Notes: generated by a model not told the origin, from the sequence alone. Counted from the first letter of the stretch, positions 1-13,545 are shown. The stretch is 64,000 bases of DNA from Cheilinus undulatus (GCF_018320785.1 NC_054882.1:23626719-23690718), one strand, 5' to 3'. Numbers and translations are program-made.

Positions 1-850
1 TAGAGTCCTAAAGCCCTCACACGAGTCGGGCTTTGTGGCCCCTGTTCCTGTGAGCCGGGGGGAACTTCAAAGCGAGAGGAATATCAAGAGCACAGACGGC
101 CCTCTGTGATTTCTGTGCCCATTCAAGCTGCTTTACAGAGTAACCCAACACCTGTGGGGAGGCTCAGACTGAGAAAGATGAAGCATGTGTGTGTGTGTGA
201 ATGAGAGATGGACAGGAGAGGGAAAAAAAGGTGTTGGGGAGACTACTCGCAGGATTTCTTGTTTTTGGCTTTGGTGTTTTATGATTCTACAATGTGGTTT
301 GTTTGTAGTCCAATAAAACCTTCACTAAAAATGAAAGTGGAATTGCATTCCCCCGGAGTGGGGAAAAAATTGATACGGCAATGTCTTCATCCTGAAATGT
401 TTGATACGTACATCGCTGGTGCAAAATCAATATTATAATTGAAAAAGTGCGTGACAGTGCCAATTTGACTCAGATCACTACATCAGGACTCCTCATGAGG
501 GCACACTTATGATACGAACACATGAAATATGAATAGATTTTAACTGGCCAAAAATGAAGAGACTACCCTGACAGCAGGGTAGTCTCAAATGGCGCTGAAA
601 AGAAGTTAAGAGTTAAGGTGAGGTGAAAATGACGCTGGATTGCAATGAATACATATTCCTGAACTTCAGGTTTTAAAGGACAATTTTATCTTCATTAGGA
701 ATGCATGATATGGTTCAGACCTGACAGTTTAGTCCTTGAACAAAGAGACAAACATCAGTCCATAGAACACTTTAAATTTAAAAAAAGGAAAATAGGATGA
801 ACAAAGAGAAAGACTTCAGCTTACGTAGCTCTGTATCAAACTTAGACTTA

Positions 851-1858
851 CAGTGCCTATAAAAAGTATTCACCCCTTAGATGTTTTACCCTTTTACTGA
901 TTTTAAAAATCAATCATGGTCAATAAAATTAGGCTTTTTTGACAAAAACATGACCAAAAACACTTTCAATGTCATAGTTAAAAAAACATATCTACAACAT
1001 TACATGTCAATTAAATAAAAATATTTAATGTAAAATAAGTGACTGCATAAATATTCACCCCCTTCAAGTCAGTATTTAGTAGATGCATCTTTGGCTGTAA
1101 TCACAGCACTGAGTCTGTGTGGATAAGTCTCAATCTTGCACATCTAGACACTGTAATCTTACTACATTCTTCTTTGTAAAACTGTCAAGTTATCTCGGTG
1201 ATTGGGGCTTTTCAAGGCCAGCCACAAATTCTCTATTGGATTGAGGTCTGGGCTTTGACTCAGCCACTTCAGAACATTCACTTTGTTGTCTTTAAGCCAT
1301 TTCTGTGTAGCTTTCACTGTATTCTTTGGGTCATTCTCTACCTGGAGAATATCTCTCACTAGTCTCCTCCTTGCATGGTCACTCAGTTTGTGAGGACAGC
1401 CTGATCTAGACAGATTTACACGTGCCATGTTCCTTACATTTCTTAATGATAGATTTTACTGAACTCTGGAGGATGTTCAGTGCCTTGTATTTTTTTTGTA
1501 TCCATCCTCTGACTTATACTTTCAATAACATTTTCTCTGAGTTGCTTGGAGTGTTCTTTTGTCTTCATGGTGCTATGGTAGCCAGGAATACTGATTAACC
1601 AGCGATGGGACCTTCCAGAAACAGGTGTTTTTATATTACAATTACTTAAGACACATTCACTGCACTCAGGTGCAGCCACTTATTTTACTTTACACAATTT
1701 TTGTTTGACATTACTTTGTAGAAATCTATTTACACTTTACAGTTTTGTTTGGAATTTTTTTTGTCAAAAAAGCCAAATTATATTGTACATGATTGATAAA
1801 TAATTTCAATAAAAGGGTTAAACATCCAAGGGGGTGAATACTTTTTTTATAGGCACTG
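851..1858 (-). mobile_element. Internally deleted Tc1-like transposon
   Basis: Terminal inverted repeats begin CAGTGCCTATAAAAAGTATT on the left and the complement closes the right end; a TA precedes the left end. The element is 1.0 kb, against about 1.5 kb for full Tc1-like copies. The second inner arms (CACCCC...) are also paired. It carries only remnants of transposase and cannot move by itself. Confidence 0.9.
1162..1568 (-). pseudogene. Tc1 transposase relic, deleted between HTH and catalytic core
   Basis: The minus strand starts MKTKEHSKQLRENVIE, the Tc1 transposase helix-turn-helix N-terminus, shifts frame, and continues [19 protein letters not shown]. It then jumps directly to [18 protein letters not shown] and [11 protein letters not shown], the region of the second and third catalytic acids. 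The first catalytic Asp region is missing and the usual QDNDPKHT second-Asp motif reads VENDPKNT. It is a clear pseudogene. Confidence 0.88.
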
Positions 1859-1861
1859 CAT

Positions 1862-2005
1862 ACAGTGGATACTAGTCGATATTTATAGCCAGTATACTAG
1901 TTGTAAATATCAACGAAAATGTTCAAATCTGCCAAATACTGATAATAACCTTTCAGAGCTGACATCTGCTGATACCAATATCATGCCTATAACATTAGGC
2001 ATCCT
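1862..2005. repeat. Fragment of the TAGGGATGCA hAT-like repeat family
   Basis: Contains GTAAATATCA, CTGATACCAATATCATG and similar strings shared with the elements at 38178 and 47402. No termini are left. It abuts the Tc1 element at 851-1858, so the Tc1 copy may have inserted into it. Confidence 0.5.
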
Positions 2006-3129
2006 TAGTCCTCATTAAATTGGTCAACTTGATGTATCATTATATAATTGTCTTGCAATACATCAGTTAGTGCAGAATGGCTGTATTTTGATATTATCAT
2101 GAGCCATAAAATATATGATACCCTATTATGAGTCACCAGACGATTCCCATGACTAATACTCACTTACACAAATGTGGTATAAAATGAAAGACACCAGGCA
2201 ACCTCACAGGATGACCTTGGCTTGTGGAACAGTATGAAGAATGAAAGTGCGGCCCATGATGTCAATCAGGTCTCGCATACAACTACCACTCATCAGCCAC
2301 TAGAGAAACAACACACGAGTTGAAAACAGGAGGCCCAGTGATTAATAATAACTTCATTAGACACAAGCTGCTGTAGCCTGTCCTTCAGAGCACTTGAGGG
2401 AGGTCTTCTCATATGGCTTCCTGCATCAGATGAGTGCTATCTATTGATTATATTGTACTGGGGCCCTTTTTAATGGTGAAAAAAGTGGGCTATTTACAGC
2501 CCGGCTAAGTCTGCTCTTCCTGCTAATCTAATCCCCGAGCTACTCATGTGGTCATTCCTTCCAAGAAAGCTGAGAGCTCTGTGTAACTTTATACCTGCCT
2601 GCCCCTGAGGAGAGAGAGAGAAGAACATGAAGGAGAGGGTGAGGATGAGGGAGGAGGTGGGTGGGAAGGGGAGAGCGAGGAGGGAGGATATGAGGTGAAA
2701 TCACCTTTGGGTATCATCATCACACAACCTCTTCTCTTAAACCAACGCTGTCTGGCCTCTGCTCACCCCTAACGGCCGAGGTTAGTTTAGTTCTGCTCCA
2801 TTAACTCAGCGGACGCATCCGCATCTTCCTGTAAAGGCTGGCTTGCATATATGTACATACACACAACCAGGCTTGGATGTTGGTGAAGCTGAAAGATAAA
2901 CTCTTTTCACATGGCTGTACTTGACATTTTTGAAACATTAACAGCAGACGAAGACGTGCAACAACATGCACTGCGTTAAAATCTGCAGGACACTTTCCTA
3001 CAAAAACAATCAGGCTCTTAACACATCCTCCAATCATAAAGCAAAATGCAACCTACCAACCACTTTCAAACAGACGCTATGAGACCCTCTGATGCTACTG
3101 TTTCACACTGTGTGCACTTACTCACCTAA

Positions 3130-3155
3130 CCCCCCACCCCCCCACCCCCCCCCCC
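3130..3155 (-). repeat. Poly-C tract, G-quadruplex-capable on the minus strand
   Basis: Three cytosine runs of 6, 7 and 11 separated by single A residues. On the minus strand this is three G-runs with the last long enough to count as two, satisfying a four-tract G-quadruplex pattern. Confidence 0.8.
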
Positions 3156-3933
3156 TCTGAGGACTGGACTGCCTTTTGTTTCGTAGGGCCCTGAAACCTA
3201 AGCCGTTTCGGCCGGTAACATCTTTCACTCTCAAGGCCCCACTGGAGCATTAGCTGCAACTCGATATGGGTCTTTTCAAAGCCTTGTATTATTGGGTAAA
3301 TATGGGTCACTTTGGACTGGCCCATTATGTCGCTTGAAGGGAGGTGGGGTGGGTGGGAAAAGAAGAGTGCAGGTGATGAAGACAACAGACTGACACGGTG
3401 TGACGGTGTGCGTGTTGGACCGAGATCGCCACAAGGGAATATGACAGGGGGTTTCCATTAGTTTACACACAGGGAGTGATACACTGAATGTCTTTTGTAC
3501 TGACTGTTTTCATTTTTTCCTCAAAACAATGGAAATAAATAACCTTGACAGAACACTGGTTGGAGATCATACAGGATATATACAGTATGTAATGGAAAAG
3601 GTGACACACCTACTAAAATTCAAAGGAAATGAACATGAAAAGATCCGGAGGAAATGGACTATGTGTAATAAAAGTGATACCACTGAATAATTTGACTATG
3701 TAAGACTGAAAAGAATGCCTGAAATGTCCCTGAAAATGTTTATGTTGATGGGCCACTGAAAATGTAAACGTGCTGTTTATGTTGTTGGAAAATGGGGAAA
3801 AAATTAAGTTATAAAAAAAAAAAATAACCTTGACATCCACTTGAGGAGAAAGCAGCATAAGGGTAAGTTGCAGATTCTTTATGACACAAAATCAATGAGT
3901 ACTCTGCAGTATTTTCAACCCCTGCTCACACTG

Positions 3934-3960
3934 CTACTACTACTACTACTACTACTACTA
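3934..3960 (+). repeat. (CTA)9 microsatellite
   Basis: Nine uninterrupted CTA triplets. It produces poly-Ser and poly-Leu in chance open frames on the two strands, which is why these frames look long; they are not genes. Confidence 0.95.
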
Positions 3961-4712
3961 AGATTCCTCCTCTCTTTGCAGCCATGGGCAATTGGATCAA
4001 AACTTTTCAAAGCAAACAACATCTTTTCCACTCTGGGACTGGAACACTGAATACCTGGGCAATGTCTCCTGTTAATGCTAATAACGCTGAGAGATTTTCC
4101 TGATGGAACTCTGAAAGTATTCCCCACTACTGCTGCCTGGAAAACACCGCACAGCCCCATCCTTAATTCAAAGTGAAAAGATAAGTGGCGAAATGTTCCG
4201 GCGGGTTCTGCGTGATTTCCAGCTGAGAATGTGGCTCCTTTTTGTGTTTGGATCAGCAATGCTGCAGTGGAAAAAAGGGTGTTTGGGTTCTGGAGGGAAC
4301 CAGCAGAGAGGTTGGGTCTCTGGAGGGAAAACAGCAGATATTAAAGTGAGGTGCGGGCTATGTTGGGCCTCCTGTCTAGACTCCATGTGTTGGCTGGAAT
4401 TGGATTAAGTGGAGATGTGGAAGCTTGATGGAAAAGAAAAGAGGCCTGTAAGCAGATACTTAATCAACATTTAAAAAACACACAGAGCAGATGTGCAAGA
4501 CAATATCCAATCAGTCTAAACACTGTTCACTGTAGAAGTGCTGTTAGTGATTTTTATGCTTTATGAAACATGGATGTAATCTCACTGACGTCACCTAGTG
4601 ATTTCTGATAAACAGTTTTTGAGCACACTGATGGCAGTTGCCATATTGGAAATGGAGTCCAGAGCTAACTTTATGCCAACTGGGGAACAGACAGGGTGCT
4701 GACAGCTTAGTG

Positions 4713-5425
4713 CAAGGGTCATCAACTACATCTGCATGAGGGCCAGATTTTGTCTGGACAGGTAACCTGACATGCCAGATGGGTTTGTATCACACATCCA
4801 TCTGGGAAAGCTTCAATAGGAAACATTTGGGAAAAGGCAGAGGATTTGAAAAAAACTTGGAGTGTGATTGGATGAATGTTCTGTCTGTCACATCTCTACG
4901 GGCCAATCAGAGCAACAAAACACATGATGTAGCCGCAGCATCCATGCTAAGCTCTTCTGCCATAATTGCACCAGCTTCTTGCTGCTGCTTGTTTACGTCA
5001 CAACTCTGCTACACCTGAAAGTACTGCCCCTCAGCGCTGATTGGTCCTGTCACTTTCTAACTGGGCCCAAACGGTTCAGATGGGAGCTTTGCAAGATGGG
5101 TTCGCCATCTATGTTGTCCGTCACTTGGTTTAATGCTAATATGCATAATCCTCCTGATCGGTTAAAAACAAATGAAGTAAACTGGTCTATTGTTTTGATT
5201 CTCAGGCAGGAAAATCACACTCTCCAAAAGACTGATGTTGACAAAGGACACCACAGATTTAATCAAATCAAATTGAATTAAACATATTGTTATTCCTGTA
5301 AAAGACGTTGTAACCTTGATCAACTTGATAACTGTAGGGATTTAAAAAGAATGATCTTTGGGGGGCCAAATGGGGAGCTTTGGAGGGCCTGATTTGGACC
5401 CCGGGCCTCCAGTTGATGATCACTG
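4713..5425. mobile_element. hAT-type nonautonomous element with 8-bp target duplication
   Basis: The left end reads CAAGGGTCATCAACT and the complement of the right end CAGTGATCATCAACT. Flanks are GCTTAGTG (4705-4712) and GCTAAGTG (5426-5433), a 7/8 match. The 8-bp duplication and CA-G ends are those of hAT transposons. The 713-bp body has no transposase-like frame. Its inner part recurs at 17929-18456. Confidence 0.8.
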
Positions 5426-5433
5426 GCTAAGTG

Positions 5434-8400
5434 GTTAGGTCATGATCCATCTGAATCTTATTTGTGGCTTATTTATTGCAAGTCATTCCCCACTCTTCAA
5501 CACTGATATGTACATATCAACAGGCAAAGAGGGGGGCTGAGACATCCCTTTATCTTCATGGCAAAGAGAACACATCACTTGTCAGTCACAACAGCCAAGT
5601 CCCTTATTACACACAAGTCTCAGCCTGAGTATCATCAAAACAGATGAGTTATTTTTTAAAATCATATCTGTACACTGTGTGCCAACTATTCAGACCAAAA
5701 TTATTATTGGTGCCACGTTTATCTCTGCTGTAAAAATGGGTATTTTACATGGGTGTTTATGGGACTTCTGGGGCTTTTGCAGCCAGTTTCAATAGGACAC
5801 AAAAGGAAGTGCAGTTTATTGCATTTTGGCATTGGCTTTTCAACACTGTAGGTCACCTCATGGCTGCCACATTAAGACTTAACAGAAAGTCCAAAGGGGT
5901 CGGGACCCCCAGGGGGGTTGCAAGACTCTAAAGGGGGAGTGTGGGATGCTTTCCAAAAAACACTGAGAAATTTTAAATGCTTTAAAGTGGTATGTCTTAT
6001 CTATTATTGTAAATTTGTATATGATACTTTATGATACATCTTACATTTTAACCACCACCAAGGAAGGTGGGGGTCCCCAATCTCTGAGGCTGTAATTTTG
6101 GGGGTCACAGGATGAAAAGTTGGGGAACCCCTACTGTATAACAAAATAAAACTGAATGAATGGGATGTTTGGAAAGCTCTGAAATCTGGCTGGACTTCAC
6201 TTTTTGCTTCAAAGCACTGACTTGAGAGTGGCTCTTAGATTAGCACCTGTCTGCTTTCACAGCCCCCTCACTGATCCAGGGTCAGCTTTTGTTTTTACTT
6301 TGAAAAGATCTGAAGCCTTTTGGATTCAGGCTGTCGTCAGCATGGTTCATGACCCATACAGGCCAGGGTATGCTGACTTTCATAAAGTTAGAGCAACTAA
6401 GTGTTCTTTTAAATCAGCACTAAATAGAAAAAAAAGAAAACCACAAATATGAATCAATAAAACCTTCCTTATCCGAGACCACTCCAAGGACTGAGGCCTC
6501 ATTAGTTATTAATGTTATTAATAAACTTATTAGTTTATTAAAGCAAGAGAGCTTGGACATGAGAGTTGAGTGCACAAAGAGGGCAGCTGATGAGCACAGG
6601 GCAAGCTATATCTACACAGAAGCTGCCCAGTACTTCTGAAAGGCTGTTGGATGGCTGCGCTGATGTCCGGAAGTCTTCCTTTAACGCTCCGCTCCAGCAG
6701 TGGCGGAGGATTCCTGCCCTGGAAATGATGGGAAGGAAAGATTGGAGGGGTTGAGGGGGGTGCAGAGCCACACACCTGCCAGATGATTTGTCATTATAGA
6801 GGGGTCAGCACTCAGCTGTCACCCCCTAATCACCCATCCTACCCCTTGAGTCAGCCCCCCCCCCAAAAAACTCCACTCAGGCCCTCCAAAAACACCCCCT
6901 GCATTCCTTAGGCAGCTCTAGTTACACTCGGAGCACCACTACCCCATCTGCCCCTCCTTCTTACACTCTGCCCTGAGAGAAAATGTAACCCTGTGAGAGA
7001 CACTCACACTAAGATCATTGTGTAGATGTGCAGTGTGTTTTTACCCCCCATGTGTGTATCAGTGAAGTTCATATAAATGTTAATACATGTGTATCTAAGG
7101 GCAGAGCTGTTTGTATCAATACTGTCCGAGAAATGATGGTGCTGACTTTCTACCGGTATGAAGACGTGTGAATTGATCCAGGCTGCAGCCCAAAAACAAA
7201 AACCCCTGCAGACAAGCCAAACACAGAGGACTCTCACAGGTATACTATATCTGTCAACAGCAGTCTTTCATCACTACAGGCCAGAGGTCACACTCTTTTC
7301 CACTGAATGCAGCTTCCTCTGGGATGTGTGAGTGTGTGAGACAGATCCTCAGCCATTAGCCTTCCCACTGTCCACCAGATTAGCTCGAGTCGTGCTCTGT
7401 GAGTGTTTCTGAGGGAGGGGGCTTTAAACGCTTACATCATACACTCACAGACCTCTTGTCCATTATCGTGTGTCTTATCATCACTACTGACAGGCTGAGT
7501 CTGAGTCTCTGCAACCCAAAAGAGGAGGAGATATAAGGCTAGTGTTGCTAACACTTAGTTAAGGGGAGAACATGTTGAGAGTGTTAACAGAAGCTTTGGG
7601 TGAAACTTGACATTAACGCTTATAGAAATACATTCTCTTGTGGAGAGACTGGCAAGCTGTAAGCTGTCCTCAGAAAGGCAGCTTGTTGGTAAAAGTGATA
7701 ACAACTGAGAGGTGTGCTTGTTTTCTGTCTATAAATGAGAGCATTGTGGAGTTTGCTCAGATAAAGGCCTTTTGTGCTACTTTACTTCCTGGTCTGAGCA
7801 TCACCTGTCACTTCTTATCCAGTGCTTTGACCCACGTCTGAGACTTGCACCTCCTTTGTGTGACCTGATGGGGGCAGTAGAGGCTGGCTGACAGGGTGGG
7901 CAGCTGCCCTCACATCTAACCGCAGCAGCCATGAGGCTTGGAAAGGCATCACACAACACGCTAGCCACTTGATACAGAGAGCATCTTTCTCTCGTCTCCT
8001 GAGCTGCCACTTGATAACTCTGCCTCCCAGAGAGCTTAGAGGAAGGAGGAGAGGAGGAGGAGGGCAAACCAGACAGGAGAGGGAGGATAATGACATGACA
8101 TCAGTGTCATCGTTAACCAAATGGGGCCGTAAACAATGGAAGGACATATGCTGTTCAGTGAATTGCTGCTAGCACAAGGCACACCCATACAGGAACGTAA
8201 GCAAAGGAGCCCTGAAAGTTTGATGTCACATTCAGGGAAAAGAGAACTGATACATCGAGGAAGAATAGAGCATTCCCAAGAGGGAGGGGGGGTGCCTCCA
8301 CAGGTATCAGTTACTGAAGCACCTCAAGCAGTAGGCAGAGGAAAAAAAGAGGATTTCAATTAGGAAGAGAGATGGGAACAGAGCAAAGAAGGGAGGGGGC

Positions 8401-11205
8401 AGATGAAAACAAAAGGCTCTAACAGCGACAGCAGTGGGAGGCTGATTATTCACGTTACATAGCGGAGAAGTACCTCCTAATGTTAGGTGTGTGGTAGGTC
8501 CCACAGATGAGCCCCACGTGATGGAAGTTTGTTTTCTTTCTCCAGCTCTTAAGAAGGGAAAATGAGCCGTTTAATCCCCCTGTACATTGCCAGGCCCTTT
8601 GCCCCAGGGGTGAAGAGCAGCAGAGAAGCAGAGAGTTCAGGACTGATGGTATTTAAGGGAAAAACACAAAAATACAAGTACCATCAAACCCAAAACCAAA
8701 CCTCTACATGCCGTTTGTGTTAAAATAGTCTGAAGACATCACCTCACCCCCTGCCCACTGCTGACCCTGCCGCCTCTAGGCTGTGTGATACAAATAAACT
8801 CAGAGGGAGGAGTCGCTGTTGTCCTCGGAGTTCCCTGCCTGGCCATGATGGCCTGGTTTGGCCTGGCTCGGGTTCCTTCCTGGAGGAGACTGCTGGTCTG
8901 TCTGGCACATGGCCCACAAAAGGAAAACAATAACACTAAAAGCAGAGCCCTTTCAGAAGACCAGAATACACACAAGACAAATGTTTCTCTGGCTCTATCG
9001 TTCTGTATTTCTCCCGGTCTTTGGGTCACAAATGACTCACCCGCGAGTAAAAAGCCTCCAGTCAACTACAGCATGTGCTTATTTTGACTCATACTTCAAG
9101 AGAAGATCAATATTTGCACAGATCTATGGGAGGGAAAACAATAGTGATCTGGCCTCCACCAGCTCTGTCTGTTAATGGTCTGTTTACTGAGACAGACAGG
9201 ATAATGGCCTGGGTGGGGGCTGGTGGGGAATCGGACAGTGGCGGCGCTCCACTCTGCTTCTCATCTCGTCTGTAACAAGGAGAGTAAGAACATGCTGTAC
9301 AAGAGAAACTGAGGCAAGGTGGTGGCTGTGTGCTGTCAAAGACGATGAGGAATCCTGTTGACACAGATGGGTTTGCAAGTCAAATATATGGACCTGAACC
9401 TCCATACTTTTACTCAGCCTGAGCGCTCATTTTGCTATGCAAATTTTTAGATCTAGGAGCCGTGGCAGCAGTCAGGCTTTCAGATTTGAGTTATGGAAAC
9501 ACTTAAATGGTCAGAGAAGCTTTGCACTGATGTCTATAGTTACTTACTATGCTATATCTTGTAGCACAAAACAGAGGCATGTGCTATGAGTGTGTAGTGT
9601 GGAAGAATGGAGGATATCAGATTTCTGAGAAACGAAGTTCAGCTTTAGGTCTTGGTTATGGTGGCAAGCCCAAAGTATTTAAAGGAAAGCCCTTCTGTTA
9701 TGCAAGAGCCAAATAAACTATTTCCCCTATGAATGGTAATATTTGGCAGTATCAAAGAATAAAAGAATAGAATTTAATTGGCTGAAGAAAGCAAAACATG
9801 CACGCTGAGACGCTATCTAATGGTAGTAAAAGTAGATCAAAGACTGTGGCTCTTGTAGGAGTTCATCTGAGGTCATGCTAACCGGCGCCTCACTCTCCAG
9901 CTCATAACTTAAGCATCAAAGCCACGTTTGTGTGAAACTGAGTGCGTGAGTGCATGACTATTTGAGGCCAAGAGTACCAGAGCAGCCTCTCCAAGGTGCC
10001 ATCACTCTGCTCCCGTCAGTCTCAGCACTCTGACGTCCTGGTGCAGCACCTCAGCTCCCCCCTAGGTCAGCAACCTCTGATCCCCCCCCCCTTCGGCCCT
10101 TCCAGCCCCGTCAGGCCCATCAGATGGATACGCGCCCTGTGGGGATCAGAGGAATTGGGATACGTGGAAAAAACTATTCACGGCTGTTACTCAAGATTTC
10201 TCCAAAGCAGCTGATCTTTACATATTGAGTGAAAGAGAGGAATATCACAGCTGGCTTGCACTTTCATCAGAGTGAGAGTGGGAAAGCAAGGGTAGGAAAG
10301 AACGATTTGTATGCAATTTAAACTTCATATTCTCTCATTTAGTGATGGCAGAAATGGATTCAAGAGGACTCCATAGTCCATGTTTAGTGGTCCTGCACCC
10401 TCGCAGAGCCAAATCAAGGGTCACTGGTAGTGCTTTTGGCCATGAGCTGGAAAGATGGAGAGCTCAGAGCTGGAGGCAGGCCAAGAAAGCAGGGAGAGGC
10501 TAAAGAAGTCAACTGCCAGGAAGTTAGAGGGCTATGATGGCACCACTGACTTTTCTGAATATCTCCCCTCCCACCAAAGCACTTAACATGCAGAATGATT
10601 CAACACACAGACAAGCAAACTAACAGATACACACATCATTCACATAAAAACGCAGACGCCAAGGGATGTTTGGAAAGCTAGGGAACACCAGCAGGAGGAA
10701 AGCAGAGAGCCATTAACCCCTGGCTCTCAACCAGAACAGTGAGCAGTCATCCTTTAAGTAGATGTTAAAGGTAAAGTGTGTAAAATCGGGAACATTTTTG
10801 TTACATCTCACAGTCAGATACTAGGTAGTAATGCTTCCTTCTGGTATTAACTGTGGCCAACAGTTGCATTAAAAAAAAAAACAGTTACTGTTGTTTGGTC
10901 CCTTCATTGGTACTATAGAAATATGCAAGATACAAAAATCCAAGATTGCAGAGTTTGTGGAGGGGATCCTCCTTATGTATGAATAAAAGACTTATTCTCA
11001 GTTAATAAAAATAGCATAATTTTATATATTCAGGTGATTAAACATTAATGTATCACTTCTTTATGTCCGTATGTAAGTACTTCATGATAACAGAAAGACT
11101 AAGTCACTCTCAATGGAGACTTTAGGAAATTTAAGAGGGGTGAAAACTAGAATTGCACAACATGAAAAATATGCAACAACAAAATGTATTATTGCGTTAA
11201 TGATA
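5434..11205. other. No gene seen: mnat1 intron 7 or downstream flank
   Basis: Apart from the hAT-like fragment at 5890-6141 and short poly-C runs near 6848 and 10081, I find no exon, RNA gene or intact element. All open frames are short, without recognisable domains, and have overlapping frames on the other strand. The final mnat1 exon was searched for here and not found. Confidence 0.5.
5890..6141. repeat. Old hAT-like repeat fragment
   Basis: Begins with GGGGTCGGGACCCCC and ends with GTTGGGGAACCCCTACTG, the complement of the common hAT end CAGNGGTTCCCAAC. It is called from family resemblance; no target duplication is visible. Confidence 0.5.
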
Positions 11206-12728
11206 CAGGTACATCTCAAAAAATTAGAATATCATGAAAAAGTTCAATATTTTTGTCACTCATTTCAGAAAGAAAAACCCATATATTATATAGACTCATG
11301 ACACATAAAGCAAATTATTTCAAGCCTTTATTTCTTGAAATTTTGATGATTATGGCTTACAGATAATGAAAACCCAAAATTTAATGTCTCAGAAAATTAG
11401 AATTTTGTGAAAAAGTTCAATATTGGAAAGTCATGGTGTCACAACCTAATCAGCTAATTAACTCAAAACACCTGCAAAGGTTTCCTGAGCCTTTAAATGG
11501 TCTCTCATTTTGGGTCAGTAGGCTACACAATCATGGGGAAGACTGCAGACTTGATAGACGTCCAGAAGACAGTCATTGACACCCTCCACAAGGAGGGTAA
11601 GCCATAAAAGGTCATTGCTAAAGAAGCTGGTTGTTCACAGAGTGCTGTATGCTGCGCCAGCATAAGGGAGAACCGCAGCCTTGAGAGGATTGTAAAGCAA
11701 AATCCATTCAAGGATTTGGGGGAGCTTCACAAGGAGTGGATTGAGGCTGGAGTCAGCGCATCAAGAGCCACAATGCACAGACGTGGGCTATAAATGTGGC
11801 ATTCCTCGTGTCAAGCCACTCCTGAACCAGAGACAATGTCAGAAGCGTCTCACGCTGTGGAGAAAAAGAACTGGACTGTTGCTCAGTGGTCCAAAGTCCT
11901 CTTTTTAGATGAAAGTAAATTTTGCATGTCATTTGGAAATCAAGGTCCTAGAGCCTGGAGGAAGAGTGGAGAGGCACAGAATCCACCTTGCTTTAAGTCC
12001 AGTGTAAAGTTTCCATAGTCAGTGATGATTTGGGCTGCCATGGTATCTGCTGGTGTTGGTCCACCTTGTTTTCTGAAGTCCACAGTAAACACAGCCATCT
12101 ACCAGGAAATTTTAGAGCACTTTACGCTTCCTTCTGCTGACAAGCTTTATGGAGATGCTGATTTCATTTTCCAGCAGGACTTGGCACCTGCCCACACTGC
12201 CAAAGGTACCAAAAGCTGCTTCAATGACCATGGTGTTACTGTGCTTGACTGGCCAGCAAACTGGCCTGACCTGAACCCCAAAGAGAATCTATGGGGTATT
12301 GTTAAGAGGAAGATGAGAGACACCAGACCCAACAATGCATCAAAGCAACCTGGGCTTCCATTACACCTGAGCAGTGCCACAGGCTGATTGCCTCCATGCC
12401 ACGCCCCATTGATGCAGTAATTCATGCAAAAGGAGGCCCAACCAAGTATTGAGTGCACAGAAATGAACATACTTTTCAGAAGCCTGACATTTCTGTTTAA
12501 AATATCCTGTTTTTACTGATCTTATGTAATATTTTAATTTTCTTAGACACAGAATTTTGGGTTTTCATTATCTGTAAGCCATAATCATCAACATTTCAAG
12601 AATTAAAGGCCTGAAATATTTCACTCTATGTGTAATGAGTCTATATAATGTATGGGTTTCACTTTCTGAAATGAGTGACAAAAATATTGAACTTTTTCAT
12701 GATATTCTAATTTTTTGAGATGTACCGG
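11206..12728 (+). mobile_element. Full-length Tc1-like transposon, degenerate
   Basis: TIR begins CAGGTACATCTCAAAAAA at 11206; its complement closes the right end at 12728, with TA on both sides (11204-11205 and 12729-12730). Long paired arms of more than 60 bp include ATATCATGAAAAAGTTCA. Length 1523 bp is normal for Tc1. Related to the worn copy at 38698. Confidence 0.93.
11533..12452 (+). pseudogene. Tc1 transposase pseudogene
   Basis: Starts MGKTADLIDVQKTVIDTLHK, then meets a stop after EGKP. Later frames carry WSKVLFLDESKF (first catalytic Asp), FQQDLAPAHTAK (second) and DWPANWPDLNPKENLW (third), and the end reads IDAVIHAKGGPTKY then TGA at 12450. Frames change near 11780 and there is a stop at about 12018. 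All three catalytic regions are recognisable but the gene is broken. Confidence 0.9.
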
Positions 12729-12786
12729 TATAAGGGGCAAAACAAATATTAATGAGTTCATATTGCTATAACTCAGTTGTTTTGTA

Positions 12787-13290
12787 CTAGGGATGCATTG
12801 GCTCAACATCTGGATCGGTGATATCGGCCCTTTTGACAGGAATCAGAAAATAATGTGGCTAACAACATATAGCAGATTTTTATTTGTTGTGTAGTATCAG
12901 TTTAATAATGACATCGAGCACACCTACTAGCTATTTTTTTTAATCAGACAGAAGATCTGACCTGTTTTTGCAGTCAAACATGCGAGAAAATGTTGGCATT
13001 TGGGAGTCTAAAACCAAAAGAGGTAATAAAACACTGGCATTGGTACTCGCAATCAGTTAAAATGTTATGTTAAACATCGGCATTGAGCCTGTACTTGTGT
13101 AATTTTTATATAGTGATAACAATAAAATGGCAATTAATTGTAGGGATGCACAATATTATCTGTAGATGCAAGTATCTACAGATATGAATATTTCTGTTGA
13201 TGTCACCAACTGGTATTTTGGCTATAAAAATGCCTATATCAACTGCAAATATTGGCTGTACGAAAAAATAAATCAGTAGAGTTTTAGGCT
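12787..13290. repeat. TAGGGATGCA-family hAT-like fragments
   Basis: Starts of the family (TAGGGATGCA) occur at about 12787 and 13141, with GATATCGG-type and ATATCAACTG-type body sequence between. A related end, ATCGGCATATCCGGTATCGG to AATCCCTA, follows at 13630-13722. They look like two overlapping or nested partial copies split by the SINE at 13374. Confidence 0.55.
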
Positions 13291-13373
13291 GCACCAACAG
13301 ACCTACTTCAGCTGAAGTCTGTCTCTATCATTATTCCTTACAATTTTTTTAAAGATTTAAAAGATTACTTTTA

Positions 13374-13545
13374 GGGGCTTTTTTGCCGTTTATTCGGAGA
13401 GGGCAGCTGAAGAGACAGGAAATATGGGGAGAGAAAGAGTTGAGGAAGACATGCACCGAACATGCGCCAAGGCCAGGAATCAATCCTGCAACCAGTGTGT
13501 CAAGGCCCACAGCCTCTGAATATGGGCGCCTGCTCTACCAACTAC
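13374..13545 (-). repeat. tRNA-derived SINE, copy 1
   Basis: On the minus strand the head reads TAGTTGGTAGAGCAGGCGCC (A-box like), with B-box-like GGATTGATTCC about 50 bp on. The tail is the conserved TTTCCTGTCTCTTCAGCTG and ends in a GCAAAAAAGCCCC string. The same head and tail occur at 42518-42679. Confidence 0.7.

Noticed and set aside
3915..4259. 114-residue minus-strand frame with poly-Ser tail
   Set aside because: The Ser run is the translated (CTA)9 microsatellite and nothing else supports a gene.
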